22,710 nucleotides of DNA from Pseudomonadota bacterium (GTDB taxonomy: Bacteria; Desulfobacterota; Desulfobacteria; Desulfobacterales; Desulfosarcinaceae): assembly GCA_023435265.1 (NCBI GenBank), contig JAEYRZ010000219.1:1-22710 (forward strand), in the 5' to 3' direction. Positions 15,700-22,710 of the stretch are shown here, piece by piece. The position numbers and the translations under genes were made by a program. The notes below the pieces were generated by a model. That model saw only the letters and a program-made list of their open reading frames with translations, was not told the origin of the DNA and searched no databases. The number at the start of each line of letters is the position of its first letter. Positions within the stretch are counted from its first letter, which is position 1.

Positions 15700-16117
15700 G
15701 ATTCCGCTGTCTCGCAGGGCAAGAGGCCCCTGGGTGCGTGCAGATCCGCGCGCACCCACATTTCAACAGAACCCATAGACGATATTGAATATTCAATAAT
15801 ATAGGCAACCGGTCCCGCTTATCAATGAAAAAGGGCGGCGGTTTTCGGTTGCGGCCATGCTCAGCCCGAATTCAGGCCTGAGCAATGCATGTCCTGCGGT
15901 GCGGCGCTCAAGGCCGTTCGGCCCGGCGAACTAAACCTTTACTCCAGCGGACGGGATGGGTATATTCTTCAGCTTCTGAAGCAACGTGCCAACGGACGCC
16001 GGGATCCCTCGTGGAGCATGATCCTGCCGACAGTGAATGATCGTCGGCGCCGTATGAATTCATCAATGATTCATGGCGGCTCCCTTTGGGAGGTGCGCCT
16101 GCTTGTGAAATTTGCAG
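15700..16117. other. Divergent intergenic region
   Basis: About 420 bases between the minus-strand regulatory pair and the plus-strand rhodanese cluster. It must hold promoters for both directions. I see a 16-bp palindrome (15783-15798) and a small dyad CTTCAG-CTT-CTGAAG (15967-15981), but no convincing -35/-10 or sigma-54 promoter. A 78-codon ORF at 15889-16125 is probably not a gene. Confidence 0.5.
15783..15798. promoter_or_regulatory. Perfect 16-bp palindrome TATTGAATATTCAATA
   Basis: An AT-rich perfect palindrome in a GC-rich background, 84 bases upstream of the PhnD-like start codon. A dimeric repressor or activator site is plausible; the factor is unknown. Confidence 0.45.
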
Positions 16118-16633
16118 ATGCGTGATCCGATGACCCGAAATGCAGTACTATTCCGATTGCGGCAGGCGCTGTGGCAGGCGGTTCTTTTGTTTGCCGGCGC
16201 CTGCGCGATTGCGCTCGGGTCCAATGCGCTGCGGAAGGACGCGATTCCGCTTGCCGCCGACTGGTCGGTCGAAGCCCGGTTCGCGGATGCCGCCGGGCAG
16301 GATTCGATGATCGATCTGGAAGAAGCCCGCGTGCTGTTCGAAAGGGGCGCCGCGGTTTTCGTGGATGCACGGCCCGGGAGCCAGTATGCAGAGGGACACA
16401 TCCGGGGGGCGCTCAGTCTTCCGTTTCATGAGGTGGACGATCACTTCATGGATGTGGCCGATCGGCTGGAGGTCCCGAAGACGATCGTGACGTACTGCGA
16501 TGGAGAAGGCTGTGAACTGAGCCACGAACTGGCCTTGTTCCTTAAACAGATTGGATTTGAAAACGTGCGGGTCCTGGTCAACGGCTGGACCGTGTGGCAG
16601 CAGGCCGGTCTGCCGACGGAAGCGGGAGCGTGA
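16118..16633 (+). CDS. Membrane-anchored rhodanese-domain protein
   Basis: A 171-residue protein with an N-terminal hydrophobic helix (about 17-36, QALWQAVLLFAGACAIALG) and one rhodanese domain (about 62-165). VFVDARPGSQYAEGHIRGAL is the typical rhodanese core, and the catalytic loop is YCDGEGCELS with Cys127 as the expected persulfide-forming residue and Cys132 close by. The domain probably faces the periplasm, handling sulfane sulfur. Start choice is uncertain: ATGs at 16118 and 16130 both fit and neither has a clear ribosome site. It is followed two bases after its stop by the DoxX-like gene, so the pair is one transcription unit. Confidence 0.8.
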   Translation: MRDPMTRNAVLFRLRQALWQAVLLFAGACAIALGSNALRKDAIPLAADWSVEARFADAAGQDSMIDLEEARVLFERGAAVFVDARPGSQYAEGHIRGALSLPFHEVDDHFMDVADRLEVPKTIVTYCDGEGCELSHELALFLKQIGFENVRVLVNGWTVWQQAGLPTEAGA

Positions 16634-16635
16634 GC

Positions 16636-17091
16636 ATGTCGTTTTTCCGCGCCGGCCGCCTCCGGAGGATCGCCTGTCTTGCCGCCCGCATCGCGCTGGG
16701 CGGCATATTCCTGTACGCCAGCACCGACAAGATCGCGCATCCGCTGGATTTTGCCCAGGCCGTTTACAATTATCAGATACTGCCCGGCGCAGCGGTCAAT
16801 CCGGCGGCGCTGATCCTGCCCTGGCTGGAGCTGCTGACCGGCATCTGCCTGATCGCCGGGTTCTGGCTGCCGGGCGCCGCCCTGTTGAGCACCGGGCTGC
16901 TGACCGTGTTCATCGGCGCCCTGGTGTTCAACCTCATACGCGGGCTCGACGTTCACTGCGGTTGTTTCTCCACCGCCGCCGACGCAGGCGCCGCCGGCCT
17001 GTGGACCGTGGTACGGGATGTGGTCTTTCTTGCGGTTTCGGTATATCTGACCGTTGCAGTGCTTTTTAAACCCTCGGCTGCGGAGGGGTGA
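16636..17091 (+). CDS. DoxX/MauE-family redox-associated membrane protein
   Basis: A 151-residue protein with four predicted membrane helices of the DoxX/MauE type. IALGGIFLYASTDKIAHPLDFAQAV is characteristic of the first helix and loop. LDVHCGCFST carries Cys108 and Cys110 in the loop before the last helix, as in MauE-like proteins thought to help disulfide exchange. ATG 16636 is used in place of an in-frame start at 16594 that overlaps the rhodanese gene. Short junctions on both sides (two bases before, one base after) indicate tight translational coupling with the rhodanese and the thioredoxin/DUF1573 protein. The biochemical role is not established. Confidence 0.8.
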   Translation: MSFFRAGRLRRIACLAARIALGGIFLYASTDKIAHPLDFAQAVYNYQILPGAAVNPAALILPWLELLTGICLIAGFWLPGAALLSTGLLTVFIGALVFNLIRGLDVHCGCFSTAADAGAAGLWTVVRDVVFLAVSVYLTVAVLFKPSAAEG

Positions 17092-17092
17092 C

Positions 17093-18343
17093 ATGCCATT
17101 TGACGATCGCCCGCGGATGCGCTTCCGGGTTATCAGCGCAATCCTCTTTTTCATCATTTTTAGTTCCTTGGGCATGCCCGGCAGGTCTTCCGCCGAAGCG
17201 GCCGCCGATATTTTTTCGCGCGGTCGCGGACCGACCGAAGTGCTCGTCTTCACGGACTATTTTTGCCCGCCTTGCCAGGCCGTGGAGCCTTATCTGGAAA
17301 AGGGCCTGGCCGAACTGCACCGCTCGGGCGTGAAAGTGACCTTCGTGGACAAGCCGCTGCATGCCCAGACCCCCCTCTATTCGCGCTATTTTCTGTATGC
17401 GGCCAAAAAAGCCGACCGCTTCGAGGAGGTGCTGCGCATTCGCCGTATTTTGTTCGACCTGGCCAAATCCCGGAAGGTGGAGGCTGAAGGCCAATTGATC
17501 GCCGAGATGAAAGCGAACAAGGTCAGGCTGGGACTCTTCGACGTCCAGCCGGTCTTCGGTCAGTGGATGGAATTGATCCGGCGTTACGCGGTCCGCAGCA
17601 CACCGACCTGTGTCGTGCTGCGTCCGGGGCAGGAACCCAGCACTTTCAGCGGCACCGGCAAGATCCCCGAGGGCATCGACCGGCTGCTCCAAGAGCGTTC
17701 CGTTCCTTCGGCCGAGGCCGCACCACCGCAGCCGCGGGCCTTCCTCCCCGAATCGCTGTTCGAGTTTCCGACCGCAGTCGAAGGGACCCGGGTGGTGCAT
17801 GAATTCGTGCTGCAAAACCGGGGTACGGCCGCTCTCGAAATCCTCGATATCAAATCCGGCTGAGGCTGTACCGCTGCGTCCAGTGCGCGGCAGATCCCTC
17901 CCGGGCAGGAGGGGCGCATCGAAGTGAGCGTCGATACCGGCGGCTACGGCGGTCAAAAGATCCGCGAGGGCGTTCGGGTGAAAACCAATGACCCCGTGAT
18001 GCCTTTTTTCGAAATCGCCATGACCGGCACGATCGAACCGTTCGCCGAGATCCGGCCGGACCACATCCGTCTCTCCGGAAAGGCCGGGGAACCGCTCGTT
18101 CTGGAGGTGGAGATCGTGCCGCGCAGCGATCACCCCTTCAACATTGTCCGCCTGGAAGCCCAGAACGGGACGTTCATCAAATATGAACTCGAGGCGCAGT
18201 GCGCCCAGAACGGCGGACACTGCCTGCTTCGTGTGGAGAACACCCGCAAGGAGCCGGGGCGCTACGTCGACCGGATCCTGGTCCATACCGACAGTCCGCT
18301 TCGCCCGACGATTCCGATTCTGGTCAGCGGCGAAATCCTGTAA
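17093..18343 (+). CDS. Thioredoxin-fold/DUF1573 fusion selenoprotein (TGA at 17861-17863 as Sec)
   Basis: A 416-residue exported protein if the in-frame TGA is read. A signal peptide spans about 10-35. A DsbA/thioredoxin-like domain follows with FTDYFCPPCQAVEP (Cys58, Cys61) and the cis-proline loop RSTPTCVV. From about residue 215 a DUF1573 domain runs FEFPTAVEGTRVVHEFVLQN to LEILDIKSG, then TGA at codon 257, then GCTAASSARQIPPGQEGRIE. DUF1573 proteins carry a conserved CGCT motif here, so Sec replaces exactly the first conserved Cys and Cys259 remains. The same frame continues to 18343 with Ig-like strands. A hairpin follows the TGA. Conventional calling would split it into two genes. A nonsense mutation is possible but less likely. 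Confidence 0.85.
17864..17893 (+). promoter_or_regulatory. Bacterial SECIS-like hairpin after the DUF1573 UGA
   Basis: CTG (17866-17868) pairs with CAG (17891-17893), and CCGC (17871-17874) with GCGG (17887-17890). After an unpaired U (17875), GC (17876-17877) pairs with GC (17885-17886), closing a loop GUCCAGU that begins with G. The loop starts 14 bases after the UGA, slightly closer than usual. Folding was done by eye and is weaker than the SelW-like case. Confidence 0.5.
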
Positions 18344-18421
18344 TCCACGGCCGCATGCCTGACGGATGGTTCTATCGTGGCGGCTGAACGCATTGTATAC
18401 GCAAAGGAGCCGAGTGCGAAG

Positions 18422-19441
18422 ATGAAAGAAATTCGGAACAATGCCAGGGAAATGATGAAAGGCTTCTGCCGGGTCTGTCCGGTATGCGACGGCCGGGCCT
18501 GCGCGGGCGAAGTGCCCGGGATGGGCGGCCTTGGAAGCGGGAGGGCCTTCGGCGCCAACCTCGAAGCGCTGGCCCGGTACCGCCTGAACATGCGGCTGCT
18601 GCATGATGTGGAAACCCCGGACACGCGGGCCACAATCCTGGGCAAGACCCTCAGCATGCCGGTTCTGGCGGCCCCCATCGGCGGTGTCTCCTTCAACATG
18701 GGCGGCAAGGTCTCGGAAGAGGCGTACATCGAGGCGGTGGTCGGCGGGTGCGTCGATGAAGGGACGCTCGCCGGTGTGGGCGACGGTGTCCCCGACTTCA
18801 TACACCAGGCCGGCTACGCCGCCATCAAGGCGCACGCCGGCGTGGGGATTCCCTTCATCAAGCCGTGGGAAACGGCCGAATTCGAAACTAAATTGGACAA
18901 GGCCCTGGCGACCGGCGCCGGGCTGATCGGCATGGACATCGACGCCGCCGGCCTGATCACGCTCAAGCTCATGGGCCGGCCGGTGACGCCCAAGTCTCCG
19001 CAAAAGCTGCGGGAGATCGTTTCCCGCGTCCCGGGCAAATTCATTCTGAAGGGCGTCATGACCGTTGCCGACGCCCAGGCCTCCGTTGCGGCGGGCGTCC
19101 ATGCGATCGTGGTCTCCAATCACGGCGGGCGAGTGCTGGAACACACACCGGGGGCCGCCGAAGTGCTTCCCGAAATCGCCAGGGCGGTCAAAGGCAGGAT
19201 CACCATTCTGGCCGACGGCGGCGTGCGTTCGGGCGGCGACGTACTCAAGCTCCTCGCCCTGGGTGCCGATGCGGTGATGATCGGCCGCCCGATCGCCGTT
19301 GCCGCCGTGGGCGGGCTGAGAGAAGGCGTCCGCAAGTACCTGCAGCAGATCCGGTCCGAGCTTACGGCCGCCATGGTGCTCACCGGCACGGCCGACGCGT
19401 CGAACGTGTCCGCCGACATCCTGCGGCCGACCGGGTACTAA
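18422..19441 (+). CDS. FMN-dependent alpha-hydroxy-acid-oxidase-family protein with Cys-rich N-terminus
   Basis: A 339-residue TIM-barrel flavoprotein. LSMPVLAAPIGG, KGVMTVADAQASVAAGVHAIVVSNHGGR, ILADGGVRSGGDVLKLLALGADAVMIGRP and the catalytic SNHGGR identify the lactate/glycolate oxidase family. Before the barrel is GFCRVCPVCDGRACAGE, with Cys16, 19, 22 and 27, not part of the classical enzymes and suggestive of a metal or Fe-S site. ATG 18422 is preceded by AAAGGAG at somewhat long spacing; an in-frame GTG at 18377 is the alternative. In an anaerobe a dehydrogenase or ene-type reaction is more likely than oxygen-dependent oxidation. It lies 78 bases after the DUF1573 gene on the same strand. 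Substrate unknown. Confidence 0.8.
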   Translation: MKEIRNNAREMMKGFCRVCPVCDGRACAGEVPGMGGLGSGRAFGANLEALARYRLNMRLLHDVETPDTRATILGKTLSMPVLAAPIGGVSFNMGGKVSEEAYIEAVVGGCVDEGTLAGVGDGVPDFIHQAGYAAIKAHAGVGIPFIKPWETAEFETKLDKALATGAGLIGMDIDAAGLITLKLMGRPVTPKSPQKLREIVSRVPGKFILKGVMTVADAQASVAAGVHAIVVSNHGGRVLEHTPGAAEVLPEIARAVKGRITILADGGVRSGGDVLKLLALGADAVMIGRPIAVAAVGGLREGVRKYLQQIRSELTAAMVLTGTADASNVSADILRPTGY

Positions 19442-19484
19442 ACTGACCGGAACGGCGGCCGGAAAGACGCTGTTCGCGACCGTG

Positions 19485-19510
19485 CGCAGGCATCTTTGCA
19501 CCTGCCTGCG
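19485..19510 (+). terminator. Hairpin after the FMN enzyme gene, possible terminator
   Basis: CGCAGGCA (19485-19492) and TGCCTGCG (19503-19510) form a perfect 8-bp stem with a ten-base loop, 43 bases after the stop codon. No T-tract follows. The remaining spacer to 19701 shows no gene and no recognisable promoter. Confidence 0.4.
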
Positions 19511-19701
19511 GGCGCCTTCCAGAGCGACCCCATTCCGCCCAGCGCCGGTCCGCTTCGGAGTCAAGCCGGCACGGACGGTCCCCGCCGGCGCCTTTCCGGA
19601 GGAGTCGACCCGCAGGTTCCCGACCGATCTATGACTCGCTCTCGCCGCGGGCCGAATCGCCTTGGCCTGCTCGGAGAGCCGCCCTTTTTACGGAGTCATG
19701 C

Positions 19702-21633
19702 ATGAACAGCACCCGGAAATTCCTTTTCGGCCTTGTCACCCATTCACCGGAAATCGTCGATTCGGTCCGCAGGTGTCATGACCCTGAACATGAGGAGCTG
19801 GTCGACAAAATTGTTGATCTCGATCAAGCCGTTCCAGCTGCCAGGCAATTATTGCATGCAGGTTTCGAAGTCATACTCGGCCACGGCGGAACGGGTGCAT
19901 TAATCGCGGAGAGCATCGGCCGCTCGGTCATCAACATTCCGACAACCCATTTGGAAGTAGCTCGAGCCGCGATGAAGGCTAGAACGTTCGGCCGCCAAAT
20001 CGGTGTCACCAGTTTTTCTGAACCCAGGGAAGGAATCGATCTTCTGGAAGATTACCTGAAAATAAATGTCCGCCAGATCCTCTTCCGCTCGAATTCTGAA
20101 CTCGAGGCAGGGGTTCGGCAGGCGATTCAGGACGGGTACGATGTGATCGTGGGCGGTGGGGTGAGTCGCGGCATCGTCAGGGATCTTGGAGGGCGAGGCG
20201 TCATCATCGAACCGAATCCCAAGGCCGTTCTTCAGGCACTGCGCCAAGCCAGGGCCATGGCGGAGGCCGGTCGCCGGGAGCGAGAGCAGGAAGAACAGGT
20301 CAGAACGATTCTTCAACTGATGCACGACGGAGTGGTCGGCATCGATCGCTTCGGGATGCTGAATTTCTTCAACCGAAAAGCGGCCGAGATTCTGAATATC
20401 GACTTCGCAAAGAAAATGGGGCAGTCATTATCAAGGGTTTCAAAGGATCTTGGATTGATCGACGTGTTGAGCTCGAAAGACCCGCTACGTTCACAAATCC
20501 GTAAACTGTCGGGGCTGGACCTCGTGGTGGACACGTTGCCGATCATGATCGACAACCGCATCAAGGGGGCGGTGGCGGTCTTCAGGGAAGCGCGGATCAT
20601 TCAGGATATCGATCGCAAGCTGCGCGAGCGGCTTTACGCGAAAGGCTTTGCGGCCCGGCACGGGATCGACGCCTTCAAAGGGACCGGCCCGGAAATCATT
20701 TCGCTGAAGACAAAGGTCAGGCGGTACGCCGTCACTGAAGCCGCAATTCTTCTGCAGGGCGAGACCGGTAGCGGTAAAGAGCTGCTGGCCCATGCGATCC
20801 ATAAACTCAGCCCGAGACGCGACCGGCCTTTCGTAGCCGTCAATTGCGCCGCCCTGCCCGAGACGCTTCTGGAAAGCGAGCTGTTCGGTTACGAAGAGGG
20901 TGCATTTACCGGCGCCAAGAAAGGCGGCAAAATCGGCTTGTTCGAATTGGCCAACGAGGGAACCATTTTCCTCGACGAGATCGGAGATATCCCCATTTCC
21001 TTGCAGGTCCGCCTGCTGAGAGTGCTCGAGGCTAAGGAGGTCATGCGCGTCGGCGGAGATCGCATTGACCCGGTCGACGTCAGGGTCGTCAGTTCGTCCT
21101 GCAGGAATTTGAGGCGCGAAGTACAGAAAGGAAGATTCCGCGCCGATCTCTACTTCCGACTGGCCGTATTGAAGTTGTTTGTGCCGCCCTTGAGAGAGCG
21201 GTTCGGCGACGTCCCCCTGATCCTGTCTGAGTTGATAAGGACCTATGGAAAAGGACCGGGCTGCGTGACGCCGAGGATGCGGGAACGCATCGAGCAGTAC
21301 GACTGGCCCGGCAATGTACGCGAATTGAGATCGCTGATCGAAAGCTATTTGATTTTATGCACCGACCGGCCTGCGGATGAAGATCTTTTTTTTGATTTGA
21401 TGGATGAAGCGTGCGACCAGGATGCGCATGAATCCGCCCCGCCGAGACCAGTTCAAGACGATCGTCCGGTAGACCTTAAACTAAAGGACCAGATGCAGGA
21501 TCTCGAACATCAAGTTTTGATGCGGACCCTGCGGCACTGTAACTACAACCGGAAGCTGGCCGCAAAGAAACTCGGAATCAGCGTCAATACGCTATGGCGC
21601 AAAATGAGATCAAAAGGTGCGTTCCAAGACTGA
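19702..21633 (+). CDS. PrpR-type sigma-54-dependent transcriptional activator
   Basis: A 643-residue activator. Residues 1 to about 190 match the PrpR N-terminal sensor fold (HGGTGALIAESIGRSVINIP, FGRQIGVTSFSEP, DVIVGGGVSRGIVRDLGGRG). A PAS-like region follows at about 200-310. The AAA+ domain has Walker A GETGSGKE, the sigma-54 contact loop GAFTGA and Walker B IFLDEIGD. A Fis-type HTH ends the protein (NRKLAAKKLGISVNTLWRKM). GGAG sits about eight bases upstream of ATG 19702. PrpR-type regulators sense small acyl-derived metabolites. The convergent CoA transferase downstream suggests control of acyl-CoA or aromatic metabolism rather than arsenic. No sigma-54 promoter is visible in the adjacent intergenic regions. 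Confidence 0.88.
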   Translation: MNSTRKFLFGLVTHSPEIVDSVRRCHDPEHEELVDKIVDLDQAVPAARQLLHAGFEVILGHGGTGALIAESIGRSVINIPTTHLEVARAAMKARTFGRQIGVTSFSEPREGIDLLEDYLKINVRQILFRSNSELEAGVRQAIQDGYDVIVGGGVSRGIVRDLGGRGVIIEPNPKAVLQALRQARAMAEAGRREREQEEQVRTILQLMHDGVVGIDRFGMLNFFNRKAAEILNIDFAKKMGQSLSRVSKDLGLIDVLSSKDPLRSQIRKLSGLDLVVDTLPIMIDNRIKGAVAVFREARIIQDIDRKLRERLYAKGFAARHGIDAFKGTGPEIISLKTKVRRYAVTEAAILLQGETGSGKELLAHAIHKLSPRRDRPFVAVNCAALPETLLESELFGYEEGAFTGAKKGGKIGLFELANEGTIFLDEIGDIPISLQVRLLRVLEAKEVMRVGGDRIDPVDVRVVSSSCRNLRREVQKGRFRADLYFRLAVLKLFVPPLRERFGDVPLILSELIRTYGKGPGCVTPRMRERIEQYDWPGNVRELRSLIESYLILCTDRPADEDLFFDLMDEACDQDAHESAPPRPVQDDRPVDLKLKDQMQDLEHQVLMRTLRHCNYNRKLAAKKLGISVNTLWRKMRSKGAFQD

Positions 21634-21650
21634 GTGCGGAATGATTTTGC

Positions 21651-21688
21651 GGATCGATCCCGCCAGCCCGGCTGAGCAGGATCGATCC
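21651..21688. terminator. Hairpin between convergent genes, possible bidirectional terminator
   Basis: The 10-bp self-complementary sequence GGATCGATCC occurs at 21651-21660 and 21679-21688. Between them is a smaller dyad AGCC-C-GGCT. The repeats can pair with each other into a stable stem. The position between the convergent PrpR-type gene and the CoA transferase favours a terminator role, but no T-tract is present on either strand. Confidence 0.4.
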
Positions 21689-21736
21689 GGCCGTGAAGCT
21701 GTTCGAAAAGCACCGTGCATGCACAAGGGGATGGTT

Positions 21737-22710
21737 TTACCTGGAACCGTCTCCTCGTTTACCGACAGCGGGGATCCATTCTTCCAGCACTTCAGCGTTG
21801 TGTTCTCCCAGCATCGGCGGCCTCAAACGGGCATCGGCGGGCGTATGGCTCAGTTTGAAGGGAAAACCGAGCTGGGGAATCAGCTTTTCAATCGGATGGG
21901 GCATTTCGAAGTAAAGCCCGCGGGATTTGATATTCGGGTCCGCGAACACCTCGTCCATGCCCATGACGATCCCGCACGGAATGCCGGCCTGTTCCAGCAG
22001 AGCCACCCATTCGGCTGCGGTTTTCTGACGCATCCTGGCTTCCAGGATCGGCATGATGATCTCCCGGTTGGCCAGCCGCAGGCTGTTGGTCCTGAACCGA
22101 GGATCATCGATCAGTTCTTCGGCGCCGATGGCACGGCAGAACGACGGATACATCGCCTCGCTCGTGGCCGCCACCTGGACATAACGCTCGTCTTTGGTTT
22201 CGAAAGCCCGTGCCGGAACACGGTGGATATGGTCGAGGCCCCACCGCTCCGGAGGTTGCCCGGTGGCGAAGTAGTCCATGGCCATGATCGACAGCAGGCT
22301 GATCATGCCATCGTAAAGCGCCACATCGATATATTGTCCTTCGCCCGTGTTCTGGCGGTGAATGTAGGCCGCAAGAATGGCGGTGGCCGCTTGAAGGCCG
22401 GCCGCAAGATCCGTTATCGGAATCCCGACCTTGACCGGCGAGCGGTTGCGCTCGCCGGTGATGGACATCAGGCCGGTCATGCCTTGAATGATCGGATCGT
22501 ACGCTTTCTTGTCGCGATAGGGGCCGCTTTGGCCGAATCCGGAAATCGAACAGTAAATCAGGCCCGGATTATCTCTGACCAGATTCTCGTAGTCGATTCC
22601 CAGCCGGCGGGTCACACCGGGCGTGAAATTTTCCACCACTACATCCGCTTTTGCAGCCAGCCGGCGCGCGGTATCCCGGTCGGAGGATTCTTTGAGGTTC
22701 AATACGATGG
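21737..22710 (-). CDS. CaiB/BaiF family III CoA transferase (N-terminus outside window)
   Basis: The C-terminal 323 or so codons of a family III CoA transferase, open to the window edge; about 70 N-terminal residues are missing. ADVVVENFTPGVTRRLGIDY, YCSISGFGQSGPYRDKKAYDPIIQG and GEGQYIDVALYDG are family signatures, the last carrying the catalytic-Asp region. GIPCGIVMGMDEVFADPNIKSRG is the typical C-terminal segment. These enzymes move CoA between carboxylic acids, often in anaerobic degradation of carnitine, bile acids, aromatics or dicarboxylates; substrate cannot be named. It converges on the PrpR-type regulator. Confidence 0.9.
   Translation of the reverse strand, partial: IVLNLKESSDRDTARRLAAKADVVVENFTPGVTRRLGIDYENLVRDNPGLIYCSISGFGQSGPYRDKKAYDPIIQGMTGLMSITGERNRSPVKVGIPITDLAAGLQAATAILAAYIHRQNTGEGQYIDVALYDGMISLLSIMAMDYFATGQPPERWGLDHIHRVPARAFETKDERYVQVAATSEAMYPSFCRAIGAEELIDDPRFRTNSLRLANREIIMPILEARMRQKTAAEWVALLEQAGIPCGIVMGMDEVFADPNIKSRGLYFEMPHPIEKLIPQLGFPFKLSHTPADARLRPPMLGEHNAEVLEEWIPAVGKRGDGSR

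Noticed and set aside
15889..16125. 78-codon plus-strand ORF beginning MSCGAALK, with upstream in-frame CxxC-like residues
   Set aside because: It overlaps the start of the rhodanese gene in another frame, has no ribosome site, and loses protein-like character after about 40 codons. The zinc-ribbon resemblance is too short to support a gene.
17861..17863. Frameshift or pseudogene explanation for the split DUF1573 gene
   Set aside because: Frame is preserved across the TGA, no other disruption is seen, and the stop falls precisely on a conserved redox Cys. A point nonsense mutation cannot be fully excluded.
17066..19564. 832-codon minus-strand ORF
   Set aside because: It is antisense to four plus-strand genes with clear domains. 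Long antisense frames are common in GC-rich coding DNA, and its translation shows no recognisable motifs.
1..22710. CRISPR arrays, tRNA or rRNA genes, insertion sequences
   Set aside because: No regularly spaced repeats, no tRNA-like cloverleaf, no rRNA sequence and no intact transposase were seen on either strand.

Overview
The window looks like part of an accessory arsenic island from an anaerobic, high-GC bacterium, most likely a sulfate-reducer-like member of the Desulfobacterota. That placement is inference. It rests on a respiratory arsenate reductase, apparent use of UGA as selenocysteine, sigma-54-driven regulation, and a PrpR-type regulator beside a family III CoA transferase.

Layout. 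(1) 1-298: the last 32 codons of an unknown gene, a 25-bp perfect inverted repeat of a low-complexity dispersed type, and the ars promoter with its operator. (2) 299-6478, plus strand: an arsenic resistance block with ArsR, a CSC-motif permease, a small CxxC thioredoxin-like protein, a CcdA-like membrane electron carrier, the arsenite pump Acr3, a SelW/Rdx-like selenoprotein hidden by an in-frame TGA, and a CoA-disulfide-reductase-like flavoprotein. The flavoprotein is separated from the rest by about 520 bases that hold only a hairpin and ORF debris. (3) 6510-12198, minus strand: a receiver-like protein followed by arrA, arrB, arrC and arrD. A near-consensus sigma-54 promoter (12254-12269) lies about 55 bases upstream of the receiver gene. 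(4) 12510-15699, minus strand: a PhnD-type periplasmic binding lipoprotein overlapping a membrane-anchored sigma-54 activator (TM-periplasmic-TM-HAMP-GAF-AAA+-Fis). These two probably sense arsenic oxyanions and fire the arr promoter. (5) 16118-19441, plus strand: a membrane-anchored rhodanese, a DoxX/MauE membrane protein, a thioredoxin-fold/DUF1573 fusion read through an in-frame TGA as a second selenoprotein, and an FMN-dependent alpha-hydroxy-acid-oxidase-like protein with a four-Cys N-terminus. (6) 19702-22710: a PrpR-type sigma-54 regulator facing a CoA transferase that runs off the window.

How it fits together. Arsenate is probably reduced by ArrA/ArrB at the outer face of the membrane, using quinol electrons through ArrC. 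Arsenite that enters the cell is sensed by ArsR and pumped out by Acr3. The thiol/selenol carriers (thioredoxin-like, CcdA, SelW-like, CoA-disulfide-reductase-like) suggest a redox-relay layer on top of simple efflux. The rhodanese/DoxX/Trx-DUF1573 unit looks like a separate periplasmic sulfur or selenium redox module of unknown purpose. The two UGA-containing genes are the most noteworthy content: conventional ORF calling would truncate or miss both.
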